Shown here: positions 10,777-23,547 of the stretch, one piece after another
Numbering within the stretch: the stretch's first letter is position 1
Layout of the letters: each line of letters opens with the position of its first letter
Assembly (NCBI GenBank): GCA_002914805.1
Contig: JXTB01000377.1
Span: 138,803-202,802 of the forward strand
Reading direction: 5' to 3'
Length of the DNA: 64,000 nt
Origin: Parasponia andersonii
Lineage: Eukaryota > Streptophyta > Magnoliopsida > Rosales > Cannabaceae
Notes under the pieces: generated by a model
Told to the model about the DNA's origin: nothing
Databases searched by the model: none
The model's input: the letters and a program-made list of their open reading frames with translations, nothing else
Program-made: the position numbers and the translations under genes

Positions 10777-11038
10777 CCTTTTGGAACCTGGATTTTGGAA
10801 AAATCATGGAAAAAGAAAGAGAATAATACTTTTCTTTAAAGTTTATAGAACTTTATTTTGACACTTTCGGTTTTACTAATTGATGTATCAACATTCTATA
10901 TACTAAAAAATAACATCAAATTAAACTCTCGTTTTTTTTGAAAAAAATTTCTATTGTTTTTTATTTCAATCTAAACAAGAGAACATGAAATCTTTTGGAA
11001 CGTTTTTCTTTCTCTCTAAAAATCCAGGTTCCAAATGG
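10777..11038. mobile_element. MITE-like unit with 20-bp terminal inverted repeats
   Basis: The left terminus ccttttggaacctggatttt at 10777 is repeated inverted at 11019-11038 (aaaatccaggttccaaatgg) with one mismatch. The interior is non-coding and AT-rich. The unit lies 7 bp from the preceding MITE-like unit. I found no convincing target duplication, so the superfamily is unassigned. Confidence 0.55.
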
Positions 11039-11077
11039 ATATAACAGTTTTTAAAAAATGCTATGAATCTAATACCG

Positions 11078-11492
11078 AAAGTGCGACTCAGCCTAATAGT
11101 TTAGGGATGTCCCAACAGATATTAGCAGCTGCAATTATTTTAATGCAAGTCATATTCTCCTTTATCATCCAAGGCAAGGAGTCCAATTTTGGATCAACAC
11201 TATCACCACATTTAAATTTATCAATACAAGCAAGAGTACAGCTACCAGAGCAGACACAATAGCATCCAGATTAAATCATTAGGTGTGCACTTTCCGGAGT
11301 AAACATTACGTTTTTAGCACACCCTTTTAAGTAAGGAGTCACTGGTTTTAGCCTCTGCTTCTGAAGAATCTTTGGTCCTGATATACTTGGCTTCATTGAC
11401 ATAAGATGCCAAATATTATTGGCTTCAGTAACACAATTCCAATTATTCCCTCTATCAGCATTGATTTTCCTTTTTTGTTGTAAAATCAGCAT
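11078..11492 (-). pseudogene. Unrecognised decayed coding fragment
   Basis: On the minus strand a 73-codon open stretch (11492-11271) contains NINADRGNNWNCVTEANNIW-like composition. It continues in the same frame after one stop for about 60 more codons, with several cysteines (CYCVCSGSCTLACIDKFKC) and PWMIKENMTC, to a stop near 11078. Balanced amino-acid composition over about 135 codons contrasts with the surrounding low-complexity sequence and suggests an old coding remnant. I do not recognise the family; it could derive from a host gene or a transposon. Confidence 0.3.
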
Positions 11493-14003
11493 TGAAGTAA
11501 TACACTAGAGTATTTGAAAAAAAGAAAAAAATATTTTTTTGTACTTCATTTTATTTAATGGCCATTTTTATGGTAAAATGACTAAATTTGTTAGGTTTTA
11601 GTTTTATTATATCAAACATTCAATAGATAGATATAGGTAAATCAGTTTTATACTAAAGTATATCAGTCCTTATTATAAGTATATGATACTTGGTATAAAA
11701 AAAACTGAAATACATATATCTGGAACCGATAAACTCGATACTTTTGTCATATTTTTTTAAAGCAACTTGGCCATTTATGCCATACATTAGTAGATTAGAT
11801 GTTCGTAAATCAGTTTAGACTAATATAAGTCATTTATTGTACTGAGTATATTTGATATAAGAAAATAGATATACATATTCTGTAACTGATAAACCCGATT
11901 ATTTTGCTATAAAACAAAAATAGGAACATTTTCTAGAATAAAGTGCAAAAAACGACCATCTCTCTGTAGCCGAATTACATTGCACCCACAGGCCTGGCCC
12001 CGTTGGACCTTGTGAGTTATAGCTAGGCTTTGCCGTGTTTCGAACCTAACTTAAAGGGAAATGGATCTAACTAAGACGAGGAAAGAGACAAGGAAAGATA
12101 TGGATAGAACTACTTTTATCCCATTTTGATATTTTTAGGACTACCATGATATATAGATAATTTTAGAATCAAAATTTTAATTTTTTTGGGATATGATGGA
12201 GAAAGAATTAAAACATTCCAAAGTTATCCTTGTTGATAAGTGAAAGGTTAGTAAGAGCATTACACGCATTTCTATCCCATTTTTCCTTCTATTTTTCTCT
12301 TTCCTTTCTCTCTTCCGTGATCGTCATATTCCATGTCTTTCTCTTCTATTGTTATATTTCAGTGTTATTTTTTAGAGACAAATCTGATCAAGATTTGCTT
12401 TTTTAATAAATTAAAAAAAAAAAAAAAAGCAACTGAGATAGATAGTTTTGGCATTTGAAGGTTAGAAGTTATATTATTTATTTCATAAATATTTATTCGT
12501 GGTTGATAATAAGCGAGCAATGTTTAAAAGAGGTCTATAATTCTGATCTAGACATAAATTTGCTGAAATATTCATATTTTTTTTTTAATTCTGGATCTTT
12601 GTAATGGTCTTTTGTACGTCACATATCAAATAGTTCATGACTTAAGGGCAAGAACAATTTAACTTTGAGTTAAGAACCACTTGACCTGGGTCAAGGACTA
12701 CTTGACACTAGGTAGCATATTGGTCGTGTTATATCTGGGGTCAAGAACTACTCAACCTAGGGCAAGAACTACTTAACCTGAAACAGCATGCAACAAAAGT
12801 ACAAATGGAGACTTAGATGATAACTTTCTTGTTTTTCCTTACTGACATCGTGACTAAAGATTTTATAAACTCTTTTTTACCATTGGCTGACCTGGTTTGT
12901 GTCATTTTGAAACTTTCTTTATTCTTTCAGATGAGAAGAATCCATTGAAGAGCTTAAATATAGACTTGCATAAATGATTTTTAAGTTTAAGAGCGATTTT
13001 TAGTAATTTTTATAGTAAGACATAAGGAAATATGCATTAATGACAAATAAATCATAATTCCGGTTGAAAAATAAAAAAATGAATATTAAGTTAAATCGAC
13101 TAAATGAACTGATCAAGTAGATAATATATCAAGTCGTATTTGACCTTGTACTTGACCTCAGATTAAAGTCAAGTACAACTTGATCCTGAGTTGGGTAAAT
13201 GATTTATGATTTCATGTAATTAAAAATTTGTAGTCAAAAAGTTGGGTAAATGAATTATAATTTCATGTAATTAAAAATTTGTAGTCAAAAAGTAGTTGAC
13301 GTTAGGTAAAGTGGATCTTAACCTTTAGTGAGATCAAGTAGATCTTGACTCACTAAGGTCATGTGAAGAGAAATAAGTTTTATGAAAAAGTGTGTAGAGT
13401 GATTTATGTGAATCAAATTCGAGGTGAGGTCTTGTCGGCCGTCAAGTTGTGTGTAGAGTGAAGATAGGGATATTTGAGACTTTTAATTCTTATGGATCTC
13501 ATTTTTTAGTTCTAAAAAACTTATTCAAAAAGGTAGTCCTAAAATGTCCAAAAGGGGAGAAAGAATCTTATTCATGTCCTTTTCTCAACTAAGACTAATT
13601 TAAGCTTTATCCGGAAAAAAAAAAAAAGAGAGACTAATTTAAGCTAAAAATACTTTCTTAGTATTATTTACCAAAATGACTTATTAGGAGTATCAGTGAC
13701 TCATTCGTCATTAAATTTTATAATAATGAATTTTCTACAACTGACTATTGGCCACTATATAGTGAGTATCGATCAATAATAGAGAAATTGATATAAATAG
13801 GAGTAATTTTGACCATAATATTGCAATACTCCTTAAAATCCATACTAAAAAATAGTTCTCGATTAACATTACTTATTGGGTACTGATCAATATTTATGTG
13901 CAATCCAATATTGCAATTGTTTGAGCCTCTTGGTTTCAGTTTCAAGCCCAATTTCTTCAAGTCTCAACTACAAATACAATTATGTGTTACACTAACTTCA
14001 AAT
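11493..14003. other. Intergenic, no gene
   Basis: No supported gene. The interval contains dispersed short motifs related to aactacttgacc and its complement between 12650 and 13350, plus one tandem duplication listed separately. Confidence 0.55.
13190..13291. repeat. 51-bp tandem duplication
   Basis: A 51-bp unit beginning gttgggtaaatgatttatga and ending tagtcaaaaa is repeated once head to tail with two mismatches (13190-13240 and 13241-13291). Confidence 0.9.
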
Positions 14004-14260
14004 TACTACAAGAAAAATGGACTTTCAAGTCATATTTTTGTGACATCTAAAGCATATTATGTCGCCCACTAGAGCAACATGTATCTAGGCACCGTTAAAA
14101 GTGGTAGTTTTCCATGTCATCAGAAAAATGACGTGATAAATCTATAACGTCACTAAAAAAACGACATAGTAAACCTACATTATCGCTTTTTTGGTGATGA
14201 TGTTGTAGATCTACTACGTCGTTTTTCTGGTGAAATAAAAAATATTTTCTAAAATTTTTT
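14004..14260 (+). mobile_element. CACTA-like transposon end with subterminal repeats
   Basis: The sequence tactacaagaaaaatgg closely resembles the CACTACAAGAAAA terminus of plant CACTA (En/Spm) elements, with C to T at the first base. Within 230 bp, short subterminal motifs built on acgtcgttttt/aaaaacgacatag recur in both orientations (around 14130-14230), as expected for transposase-binding arrays. The opposite terminus was not found, so this is a truncated end or a decayed copy. Confidence 0.5.
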
Positions 14261-15657
14261 AAAATTGAAATTCCAGAATTTTTTAAAATTAAAATTCATT
14301 TAAACACCTAGATTTTATTTACAAAAATAAAATTATAAACAACATAAAATATACAATATCATAATACAACATAAAGATTCAAAAACATAAATTCTAAAAA
14401 TAAAAACCCATACATATAAAAATACAATAAAGTCTAATTTAAATATAGTTACATTCTAAATTAAAAATAATAAAGTTCTACTATTAATCTAAAAATAATA
14501 GAATGCATTTGGATTTTCCAGTAAGTGTAAGCATACTTCTTTAGGTCTTTATTTCAACCATGACTAACTTAGTTGAATAATTATTTCAACAAACTGTCCA
14601 GTTAATGATTATTATGGTTCTTTACTTTGCTAAGTCATACAGTTCTAAGTCATATTCCTTCATACCTTGTGCCACGGTATAAATGTAGAAGCATCTAGCA
14701 CTAGTTGTGGATTATTAGATAGTGGCTTTTAAGATCAAGCATCTACGCATGAATATGATGTTCACAAGAAAAATTGCCAAATTAAACATGATACAAGTTT
14801 ATTGCTCTAAATCAAGATCAATGAGCATATCACACATATGGACACAAATCCATTAATCTCTCTTCTTTCATTTGAATAGGAATCCTATTTTTAACTCTTT
14901 GGTTTCTTTGGCATTTATTTTCTCCATTTCGTTTCTGAAAACAATCCAGTTTTCTTCCTCTACAACACACGTATCTTAAATTAATATTTTGAGAAGAAGC
15001 TCCTGATTGAAACTAAATTTCAAACATAACTCCATACTTTGCACACATAGAGTATGTCCTGTAGTATCAAAATTGGAAAACCCAATACAAAACTCAAAAA
15101 ACGGAATTGGGTAATTTTCTTGAGATCAAATCTAAAATATCCAGATAGAAAATCATGACTTTGGGTACCTGTAAAACTAGAAATTGAGTGTGAGAATTTT
15201 GGGTTTCAATTGTTGAATTGAATCTTTGGGGTTTGGGATTTTCTTGGCTTCGTTTTTATTCCTGGGTTCTTATAAGATACGAACATGTATTATTTTATTT
15301 CTGTTATTTTTTTTCCCTTCCCAGATATTCTTTTTTTTTTTTTTTGTTTGTGGTCATTTTAGCTATTTTATAATCATCATGTGCAGAGCACATGTTTCTT
15401 CCGTTACACATCTAACATCCATTTCTAATCATCATTTTCTCTCTTTTGTTCAATAATGCATTATTGCCTAATGTTATCCTCCATTACATACCCTTTGAAC
15501 ATTTATAGCACGTATTTAGGAGATGGTTGACTCATAAAAAAGCTTTTCTTCGTAAGCTGGTGTTGGTTTTACATTGCAATCAACAAAACAATTAATTTAG
15601 AATCTAATAATAACTGTTTGACGTAGATGTGGTCCTATTATATACGTATTTTTTTAT
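14261..15657. other. Intergenic AT-rich sequence, no gene
   Basis: No supported gene. A T-rich tract at 15300-15350 produces short spurious open frames. Confidence 0.55.
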
Positions 15658-15996
15658 ATAATAAAGTACATAAAAAGTCGTGTATTATTAATACTTTTTT
15701 ATTCTCTTATTTTTTACAATAAAAAAATGTGCATACTAAATTTTCATTAAAAAAATATACATGCTAAATTTTCATTGACCAAATTGATACCTATATATAG
15801 ATAAAAAAAAAATATCTACTGAATTAGTGCCATATTATATATATATATAAGGCACCAATCCAGTAGGTATTTTTTTTTAACCTATGCATAGGTATTAATT
15901 TGGCCAATGAAAATTTAGCATGCACATTTTTTTATTGTAAAAAGTAAGAGAGAGAAAGAGCATTAATGATGCACGTATTTTCATGTACTTCATTAT
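15658..15996. repeat. 339-bp palindromic (foldback) element
   Basis: The two halves are imperfect reverse complements around a TA-rich centre near 15835. ataataaagtacat at 15658 pairs with atgtacttcattat at 15983-15996, tgtgcatactaaattttcat pairs with atgaaaatttagcatgcaca, and gaattagtgcc pairs with ggcaccaatcc. The transcript would fold into one long hairpin, the structure of foldback MITEs and of some miRNA/siRNA precursors. There is no coding potential. Confidence 0.85.
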
Positions 15997-16981
15997 AGCC
16001 ATTGGATCATAATTAGATGGTGATCTAACGGTTTAAAAAAAAAATACATAAGAAAAAAAATACCTATTAGATTGACACTAGTACATTAAAAGGTTCAAAA
16101 CCAACAATTCAGTAAACCAAAAGAAAACAAAGTAGTCCAAAACGACAACAGAAAGACTAAAAAAAAAAACATAATAACAAACAAAACAAAGAAACTAGTG
16201 CCATTCCACCAAATTCTTCAGCACTCCCTCTAGGGTGAGGCAAGTTCAACTATATATATATACATGCCTTAAGGTGAACTACCTATTAACAAACTCATCA
16301 ATATAGATATACATTAGACAACGATGCAATTGATTGTCAATACAACTATATATATATATATATATATATATGTAAATTATTGTTAACAATCAAATCAAGA
16401 GAATAAAAAAGAAGCACCAAAATCTAGAGAAATGAGCATATAAAAAAGTATATGCATCAACTAGAATGATTAAACACATGCTACATACGAGCAAGTGCAA
16501 ACTAGTTTAGAGAAATATAAGACAAACCAGTATACATGCTCGCAAGCAATTTCCTTAAGCACTATCTTCTCCAACCAGTATCAAGTGCAAACTACATAAG
16601 CACTATCTGCTCGCAAACAAGATATACTAATTGTTCACTTGATATTTTAATCAACATCACGAAATTTCCAACTCAAATATGTATGGCTAAGTGGCCGAGT
16701 ACCTATTACTTACAACAATATAATACTGGAATCAATGCCCATATTAAGTAATATCAATGTTTTTTGCTTTTTTTTTTCCATGAATATATTTATGTTATTT
16801 TCGCTAAAGTAAATTGATGCCTCATCTTCTTAGCATCCAAATATTATATAAATATAATATATTTTTTTTTCTTTTTTAAAAAAGTGAGTTTAACTAATGA
16901 TTACTATTAATTTATAAAGTAAAAAAAAAATCATACATCTGTCACTACTAAAATTTAAATCTCTAAAAAAATTACGTGTAT
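15997..16981. other. Intergenic, TA microsatellite, no gene
   Basis: No gene. A pure (TA)n run of about 29 bases sits at 16343-16371, with a shorter TA stretch at 16250-16261. Confidence 0.6.
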
Positions 16982-17499
16982 TTCTTGTTACGACCCAAAT
17001 CCCGGGCCAGTAGTAGAAAAAAAATTTCACAAATGAAAATTCATAATTTATTTTAAAAAATTTTAAAAACTGCAATTCTTCAAAAAAAAAATGACAACTA
17101 GTTTAAAAACGATAGCTTCTGTAGCAGTTTCCAAAAATAGTTCAAATTGTAAATTCCTACAGCTTATGATTACCATTAGACATAAACTGTTAATAATAGT
17201 AATAAAACATGAATATGCATCACATCATCATTATTAGTAGGCATCATAGATAATACAAGTTAAGTTCAAAATATGAGCCTTAAATATTATTATAATTCCA
17301 AAACCAAAAACACAATCATATTCATAATCATATTGTGCATATCATAAATCAACTAAGAACAAATATATGTATGAGCTCTAATCCTCTAATCTCGATCTTA
17401 TAATACCTCTTGAATAGAGGTACCTAGCATCATGATATTTCATTATGATCTTATAATACCTCTTGAATAGAGGTACTCAGCATCATGACATTTCTAACT
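16982..17499. repeat. LTR-type repeat fragment
   Basis: It starts cttgttacgacccaaatccc, like the tgt(a/t)acgaccc start of many plant gypsy LTRs. It includes blocks similar to the 19.7-21.8 kb region, such as gtgcatatcataaatcaac versus gcacatatcacaaatcaaa, both followed by a gagctc block. No coding domain is present. Classification is tentative. Confidence 0.35.
17394..17499. repeat. 53-bp tandem duplication
   Basis: The unit gatcttataatacctcttga... (17394-17446) repeats from 17447 with few mismatches. Each unit contains an internal palindrome, tacctcttgaatagaggta. Confidence 0.85.
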
Positions 17500-19689
17500 T
17501 GAAAAAAAGGATGTATATGGGTGTGGCTGATTGATAAGTTTAAGGAACAACTTGGTGGGCATATATATAAAGCCAGCTACTAATAAAAGCGCTTGTAAAA
17601 GTTGATATGGTCAGTGCTGGTCGCTCAATTTTTTAGTATTACATGTAAGAATAATGCTAAAAATACTAAATATTTACACTAAAATCTTATACTATATGAT
17701 GTGAAAATCATTTCAACCACTAAACTTCAAATAGTGTGGCCACTTTAAAACAAGATAATAATTGAAATAGACGTCACACTATTATGATATCACATCATAA
17801 TTGAAATAGTATAATTTTTTTTATATAAGTTTACCGTGTTCCAATCTATACTCTACCGGGAGTTTGGCATAAACTTTTCAAAACTAAACATCATTATTGT
17901 GGTGAGGTTTTAGGCTTAGCCACAAAACTATTTTCTTTGACATATGATATGAAAAATTTAGGTGGAGAGACTAGTGCCCAGTAATATTCCGAGAAATACA
18001 TGCGAATATCAAAAGCCATAAAGGTTTTGCCATGCTATCTTTTAGTGGCGAGAGTTTTTAGATTACCGTTTAAGTTCCCATAAATTTGGTGAAATTCATA
18101 GTATTTTCTTAGGATAATTATAAAAACCTCGTTTGGTTTTGTCTATGTTACACGATGATTAATTGTTTCCGAAGATTTCAATTTATAATTATATACAAAA
18201 GCACCCCTGAGGCTATGTTTAGTAAAAGAAATAAGGAAGAAAAATTGAGAGAAAATGAAAAAACAAGTTATGTGGTACGAGAGATAAGAGAAAGGAAAAG
18301 ACAAGAGGGAAAAACTTTCATGAGGTAGTTGAATTTACTAGATTACCTTTATATTTTTTCTTTAAAAAATAATTAAAAAGTAAAACAGTTATTTTAAATC
18401 AAACTAGTTTCTTTTCGTCTTTATATATCAAACAAATATAAATAGATATTTTTCTTTCTATCCTACATACTTCTTATCTCATATTTTTTTTCTTCTCCTT
18501 TAGACATGAAATTAAGACAAAAAAAAGGGCAAAAAGTACTCTCGTCTGTTTTATATTTTTTATTTTTAAAAAAATGTAAATTTGAGTTAGGTTTTGACTA
18601 AAGGAATTTTTATCATTTACTAAATTTGAGGTTAGGCACAACATGTATTAGAGAATAATATTTCATGTACTCTTAATTTTTCTTTACCAAATGATGTAAT
18701 GATAATAATTAGTATGTATTCCTCTGTTTTAATAATACATGATATAATATTTTAAATACATGATATAATATGTGATTTGTCACCGTACAATATTATTCAA
18801 TCTATTTGTAATAAGTTTTAATTCATGAATTGAATACGCCATATCATATAATTTTAAAAAATTTATAAATAAAATGAGATCCTAATAGTATCCTTAATGT
18901 AATAGTTGGCTTGTTATTATGTGGCTGGTACAGGTAAAAAAAACGTATTATTATATAACAAAGGAAATGAATGCCACTTTCGAGCCAATTCATCTAGTAC
19001 AATCAAATCAAATAATTAAAGGACGACAATTGAAATGATAAAAATATAAATCTAAACTCCCAAGCAAATTATTTGAAATATTTTCTGTAAACAAAAATTT
19101 AGCAATGACAACAAATTTATTGTTTTTTTTTTGTTAATATCAGTTAAGGCCCCCATTGCCTGATGTATCTTTTCGGTCTCTATTCTCTTTTTTGTAGCAT
19201 TCAACTCCCTAATTTTATAAGTTTGTAACACTCAAGTTCCTAGTAGCGTTTACTATAAAATATTATAATCGAAAATCTAAGACCGTGATTTTTAGTAATT
19301 TTAATTGAAAACAATGATAAATAGCAATTTCTAAACTTTCATAGAAATCGAGTACTTAAAATTTAAGTTTTAGTCCTCTAAAGTAACCAAATTTCAAGAT
19401 TTGACAAACTTGAGAATCTTGATCTTATCTACTAGTTTTAAATTTCTAAAAAGTTCTTCATTTTAAGATTAGAGAAAATCCTTATTAATATGTTTAGAAA
19501 CTTTTATCAATTCACAAAATTTAATGAATGAGTTCAATTTAAAATTCGAGGCCCATTATTCAAATTATTCACATAAAATCATCTCTCTTGTTAAGTTCTC
19601 GGTTTAATGTAGAAATCATCCTCATACATCCGCTTAGTAAATAAATTAAGATTGGCTAAATAAATTTGACTTAGGAAATGAAAAATGAT
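17500..19689. other. Intergenic AT-rich sequence, no gene
   Basis: Both strands show only short random frames. I see no domain, RNA gene or clear element boundary. Confidence 0.55.
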
Positions 19690-21786
19690 ACAGAGTACGA
19701 ATCAACTAATGAAGAGGATTAGAACTGCAAGCATATGCCAAATATGGTTACCAAGCTACCAGAATAATTACCACAAATTAAATCGACACCTGAGAAGGGG
19801 AGGAAGTAAGGGGGTGAGTATAAAATACCTAGTAGGATACCCAATTACCTTTTGGGAAAACATTTATTTTAAGTTCCTTGCATAGTTAATTATTCTGAAA
19901 ACAGTTCACAATATATCTAATCAAAAGCAAGTTGAAATCGTCAAGGAATCATATTCAAAATCAATAAAGAGAAATCATGTAAATAATCCATAATGCACAT
20001 ATCACAAATCAAACAATCCATGAGCTCATATCCTCTCATCACAAACTAGAGTAACTTATACTACATATACTGAGTACTTTCTATCTGATACCTAATTCTA
20101 GAGAACTGGAGGGACATTCATGTGTCTATGCCTACCGAATCAGAGGGCCAACTGAATGCCTAAACTTACCGAATTGGATAATCAAAAACTTCGTGCGAGT
20201 TTACAGGCCCTCACTGAGGACAGAAACAATGACCGTCTACTAAATACTGCGATGCCTAAGATGGACCTCATGTATGATCCTATGATATGTGCAATATGAT
20301 GAGTAGTATAAACAAACATGCAGTAAATATTCTAGACATGCTCTAATTTTTTTTAAAAAATCCACTTTGTACTTTAAAATCCAACAGTACAATTCTAATG
20401 GTTTAATCAAATTCTAAGTATAAAACTTATACCAAATCATACATAAAATATCCAGAGTAATCCATAATATTTCACAAATTCACAATTCTCTAAAATAATC
20501 ATTTAAACTAATTTAATAAAATAAATTTACAAAATTTCACATTTCACAACATATTCTAATTTTTATTAAAAATAATAGAAAATAAGGTAATTGAATCCCC
20601 TATCTTGATATGGTTATTATACCAAGCCAATGGCACTTGAAGAATCTCATGTTGGTCACTTAGGTACTCGGATGGTCGTTTCTCGATCCTGGTAAGTCTA
20701 CTTGAAAAAGTATCTTCTCCATTGGAGTTTCATATGGAGAAATAGAGATCACCACTGAATTCAAAGTACCCAAAAATACTAAGTTAGACATATATTTTAT
20801 CCAAGTTGGGTTCTAGAATGGGACTCACTCTGTAGTACGCAAAAAAGACATTATTCATGAGTTTCAGAATTTGTGCTATTTCAAAACATAGCGATGTTTT
20901 ATATCAAAATTCGTTTCTCAACCTCATTAAATCCAAATTTGAAATCAAAAATCAATTTTGAGATTCCGAGTGTTAAACAAGCTCTAAAATCGAGAATTAC
21001 AAAAATATCTCTTTTTAGAATTAATTTTAAAAATGTTCACTTTTTCCAAAGTATATAGAAAATATCATCTTTGTTGTTTATTTAAATAAATATCACCAAT
21101 CTGAAATATTTCAGAAAATATCATTATCACAAAATTATTTAGAAAAATATCACTTTCAAAAATATTAAAAAATATCGACTTTGTTGATTATTTGTAAAAA
21201 TGTCATTGTTGCATAAATATTTTAGAAAATAACAGTTTTCTAAGCTCAACCTAAAGCCCACTTTGAATAATAACATACTTCAATCCTACACTTTCAGTTT
21301 TGTAAATATATCACTTTTGTCCTAAATTAGAAAATCATCATGTTTTTCAATGTAAGATTTCTCTCTAATCGAATATTAAGATTTCTCTCTAATCGGATAT
21401 TATTTTTAACACAACACCACCATTTTTATTTATGATTTAATTTATTTTTCCACCTTATATAATTTTTACGACTATAAGAACAACGTCACAAAAATAATTA
21501 TATTTATGCTACAATTTGTTTATAAAATGCCAAAAAAAAATTTTGAAATCGGCCTATTAGAACTGATTTGCTAGAAAGGGTTGACGCCGATCGTGGGAAG
21601 AAAATATTGGACTTGTCATTTATGACGGTGGCTGGTTTTGGCTATGTTTACGAAGAAGAAGGAGGAGGAAGAAGGAAGAAGGAGAAAAAGAAAAAGAGAG
21701 AGAGAGAAAGAGTTGTCCGAAGAAAAAGAAAAAGAAAAGGAAAAAAAATAGAGTTGTCGAGTATTAAGAGAATATGGTATATTTAA
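19690..21786 (+). repeat. Non-coding LTR-like repeat region
   Basis: The blocks gggggtgagtataaaatacc, tacccaattaccttttgggaa and gaggccctcactgaggacag-like text resemble plant gypsy LTR sequence. At 21050-21240 a degenerate array of units containing aaaatatcac/atcattt repeats several times. A purine (GA/GAA) tract runs from about 21650 to 21755. No gag or pol motif was found, so this is probably a solo or decayed LTR. Confidence 0.35.
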
Positions 21787-23013
21787 AAATCAAAAGTGAG
21801 TCTCATCACTTAATTAAAATATTATATATTTTTTTAAGAAAAAAAAATGACTATAATACTCTTGATAAATTTAGATTTTTACATAAAATCTTATTGTTAA
21901 ATGAGCACGTAGTGATAAAAATTCTATTTAACTTAAATTAGATCTAGGCCAAAAACAAACCTATATTAGGATAACCCTTCTTTGAAACACTTTGACAGTG
22001 CTTTTGGATTGGAATTCACATAATGAATCAGAGCACGTGAAGCCATCTTTTTATTTTTCTATCAAAAAAATATGATAAATTTATATCGGTTAACGAAAGA
22101 GCTCAATACAAAAAAAATGCATGTTGGATCTTTGAAACAGTTCAAATCATTTTGATAGGGTGAATATCATATTTATTCAATTCTTATCACACGAGTCTAC
22201 TTAAGATTATTGGATGGTAATTTCAACAAATGAAAAAAAGAAAGCATCTTTCTTTTCATTTCTTCTCTCTCCCTTCGTCATTTTTCTTCTAGCCTTAAAT
22301 GCTCCATTTCATAACGTCGAGGAAATCAGATAAAGCTAAATATTTAAGTGACTAGCCCAAAACATGCTTTGCCACCTCTACGAAGAGAGGAAAAAATATA
22401 TTTACGAGATCAATATCGAACAAATTAGAATAAATTTCATCAATCCCCTTTTATTAGGGTACAATTCCACTCTTGAATTCTAACTCTCAAACAAAGAAAA
22501 TAAATGAAATTTTCAAACATGATATTACATTTCTTAGACAATTCTTCTTCATTAAACTCAATATGAAAATCTGAAAATTTTCTTTGTCATCAAATTACAA
22601 GTCTTATCAAAGAACCAGTAACAACAACAAGAAAATAAAGTCAGAAATTATCTTTTCTGTTTCATGATTAAACATATTATTTTTTAAAAAATAATAATGC
22701 TAGCCCACTAATTTTTTTCCCTTAAAAATATTTCTTCCCAACATAGAAACCAAATAAAACAAAACGAGAAATAAGGGGAAAAAAAAAAACAAGAGATGAA
22801 AATAGTGGAGGTTTTAATTACAAATTGGAGTGGGCAGGTTTGAGGTAGAGGGATTGAATTGAAGGGAAAAACAAGACTTGGGTCACAAGTCCTAGAAGAA
22901 AATATAAGAATAAGAATATATGCGAGGACCAAGTTCACCCAGAACCAAAAGAAAAATATGATAACCCAAAATAAAACGATCTCATATTGGAATCTTAGAG
23001 TGAGATGATAATC
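21787..23013. other. Intergenic, no gene
   Basis: No supported gene on either strand. Short minus-strand frames near 22708-22938 are phenylalanine/serine-rich products of T-rich sequence. Confidence 0.5.
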
Positions 23014-23106
23014 TCAAAGCCCAAGAGTACGAGCACCATCCATGACTTCTATGCCTTTAAGGACTTGAGGAGAAGCCATCTCCAAATCCCAGAATGTTGA
23101 ATCCAT
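23014..23106 (-). pseudogene. Possible TGD4-like N-terminal exon fragment
   Basis: On the minus strand the frame from 23106 reads MDSTFWDLEMASPQVLKG and ends in ARTLGL before a stop, 30 codons in all. The spacing WDLxM..P..L.G....LGL recalls the N-terminus of TGD4, an outer-envelope lipid-transfer protein of plastids, as I remember it. No downstream exon with TGD4 similarity was found in the next 500 bp on that strand. If the match is right, this is an old gene fragment; chance similarity over 30 residues is possible. Confidence 0.25.
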
Positions 23107-23424
23107 GGTTGTTGTGCTTTCATGGAGGCGAGAGAGGATAGATAAAAAGAAAAAAGAAATAGGAATATCCTAATTAAGGAAAAAAATGAAGTTACATTAT
23201 ATACCTTGAATAGAGACTCACGTGAGTAATACGTGCACATTTAACAGCCGTAATTTATAGAAAATGCTACAAAAGACTTCAGTGTTATAAAGTCGAAAAC
23301 TTAGAGAGTTAAATGCTACGAAAAAAGAAGGGAGATTCAAGTGATACATCAGACAACGATTGGGGACCCCGCTGATATTAACCTTTTCTTTTTTTTTTTT
23401 TTTTTTTTCTTTTTTTTTTGGGAG

Positions 23425-23547
23425 ATAAGCTGTTGTTTATGCACAAGTGCTGAAAATTCAACCAATCACCTATTTCTCCAGTGTCCTTTCACAAGATCCA
23501 TCTGGTTTGCTAGCAAATGGGAGGTTCGTATAGATACTGAAATTTAG
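23425..23547 (+). pseudogene. LINE zf-RVT domain fragment
   Basis: The frame ending at 23547 reads CCLCTSAENSTNHLFLQC, then PFTRSIWFASKW. This matches the zf-RVT pattern (CxxC...ENxxHLFxxC...W) found C-terminal to reverse transcriptase in plant L1-type LINEs. A long poly(T) tract (23391-23418) precedes it. No RT or RNase H sequence is attached, so this is an isolated remnant. Confidence 0.65.
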
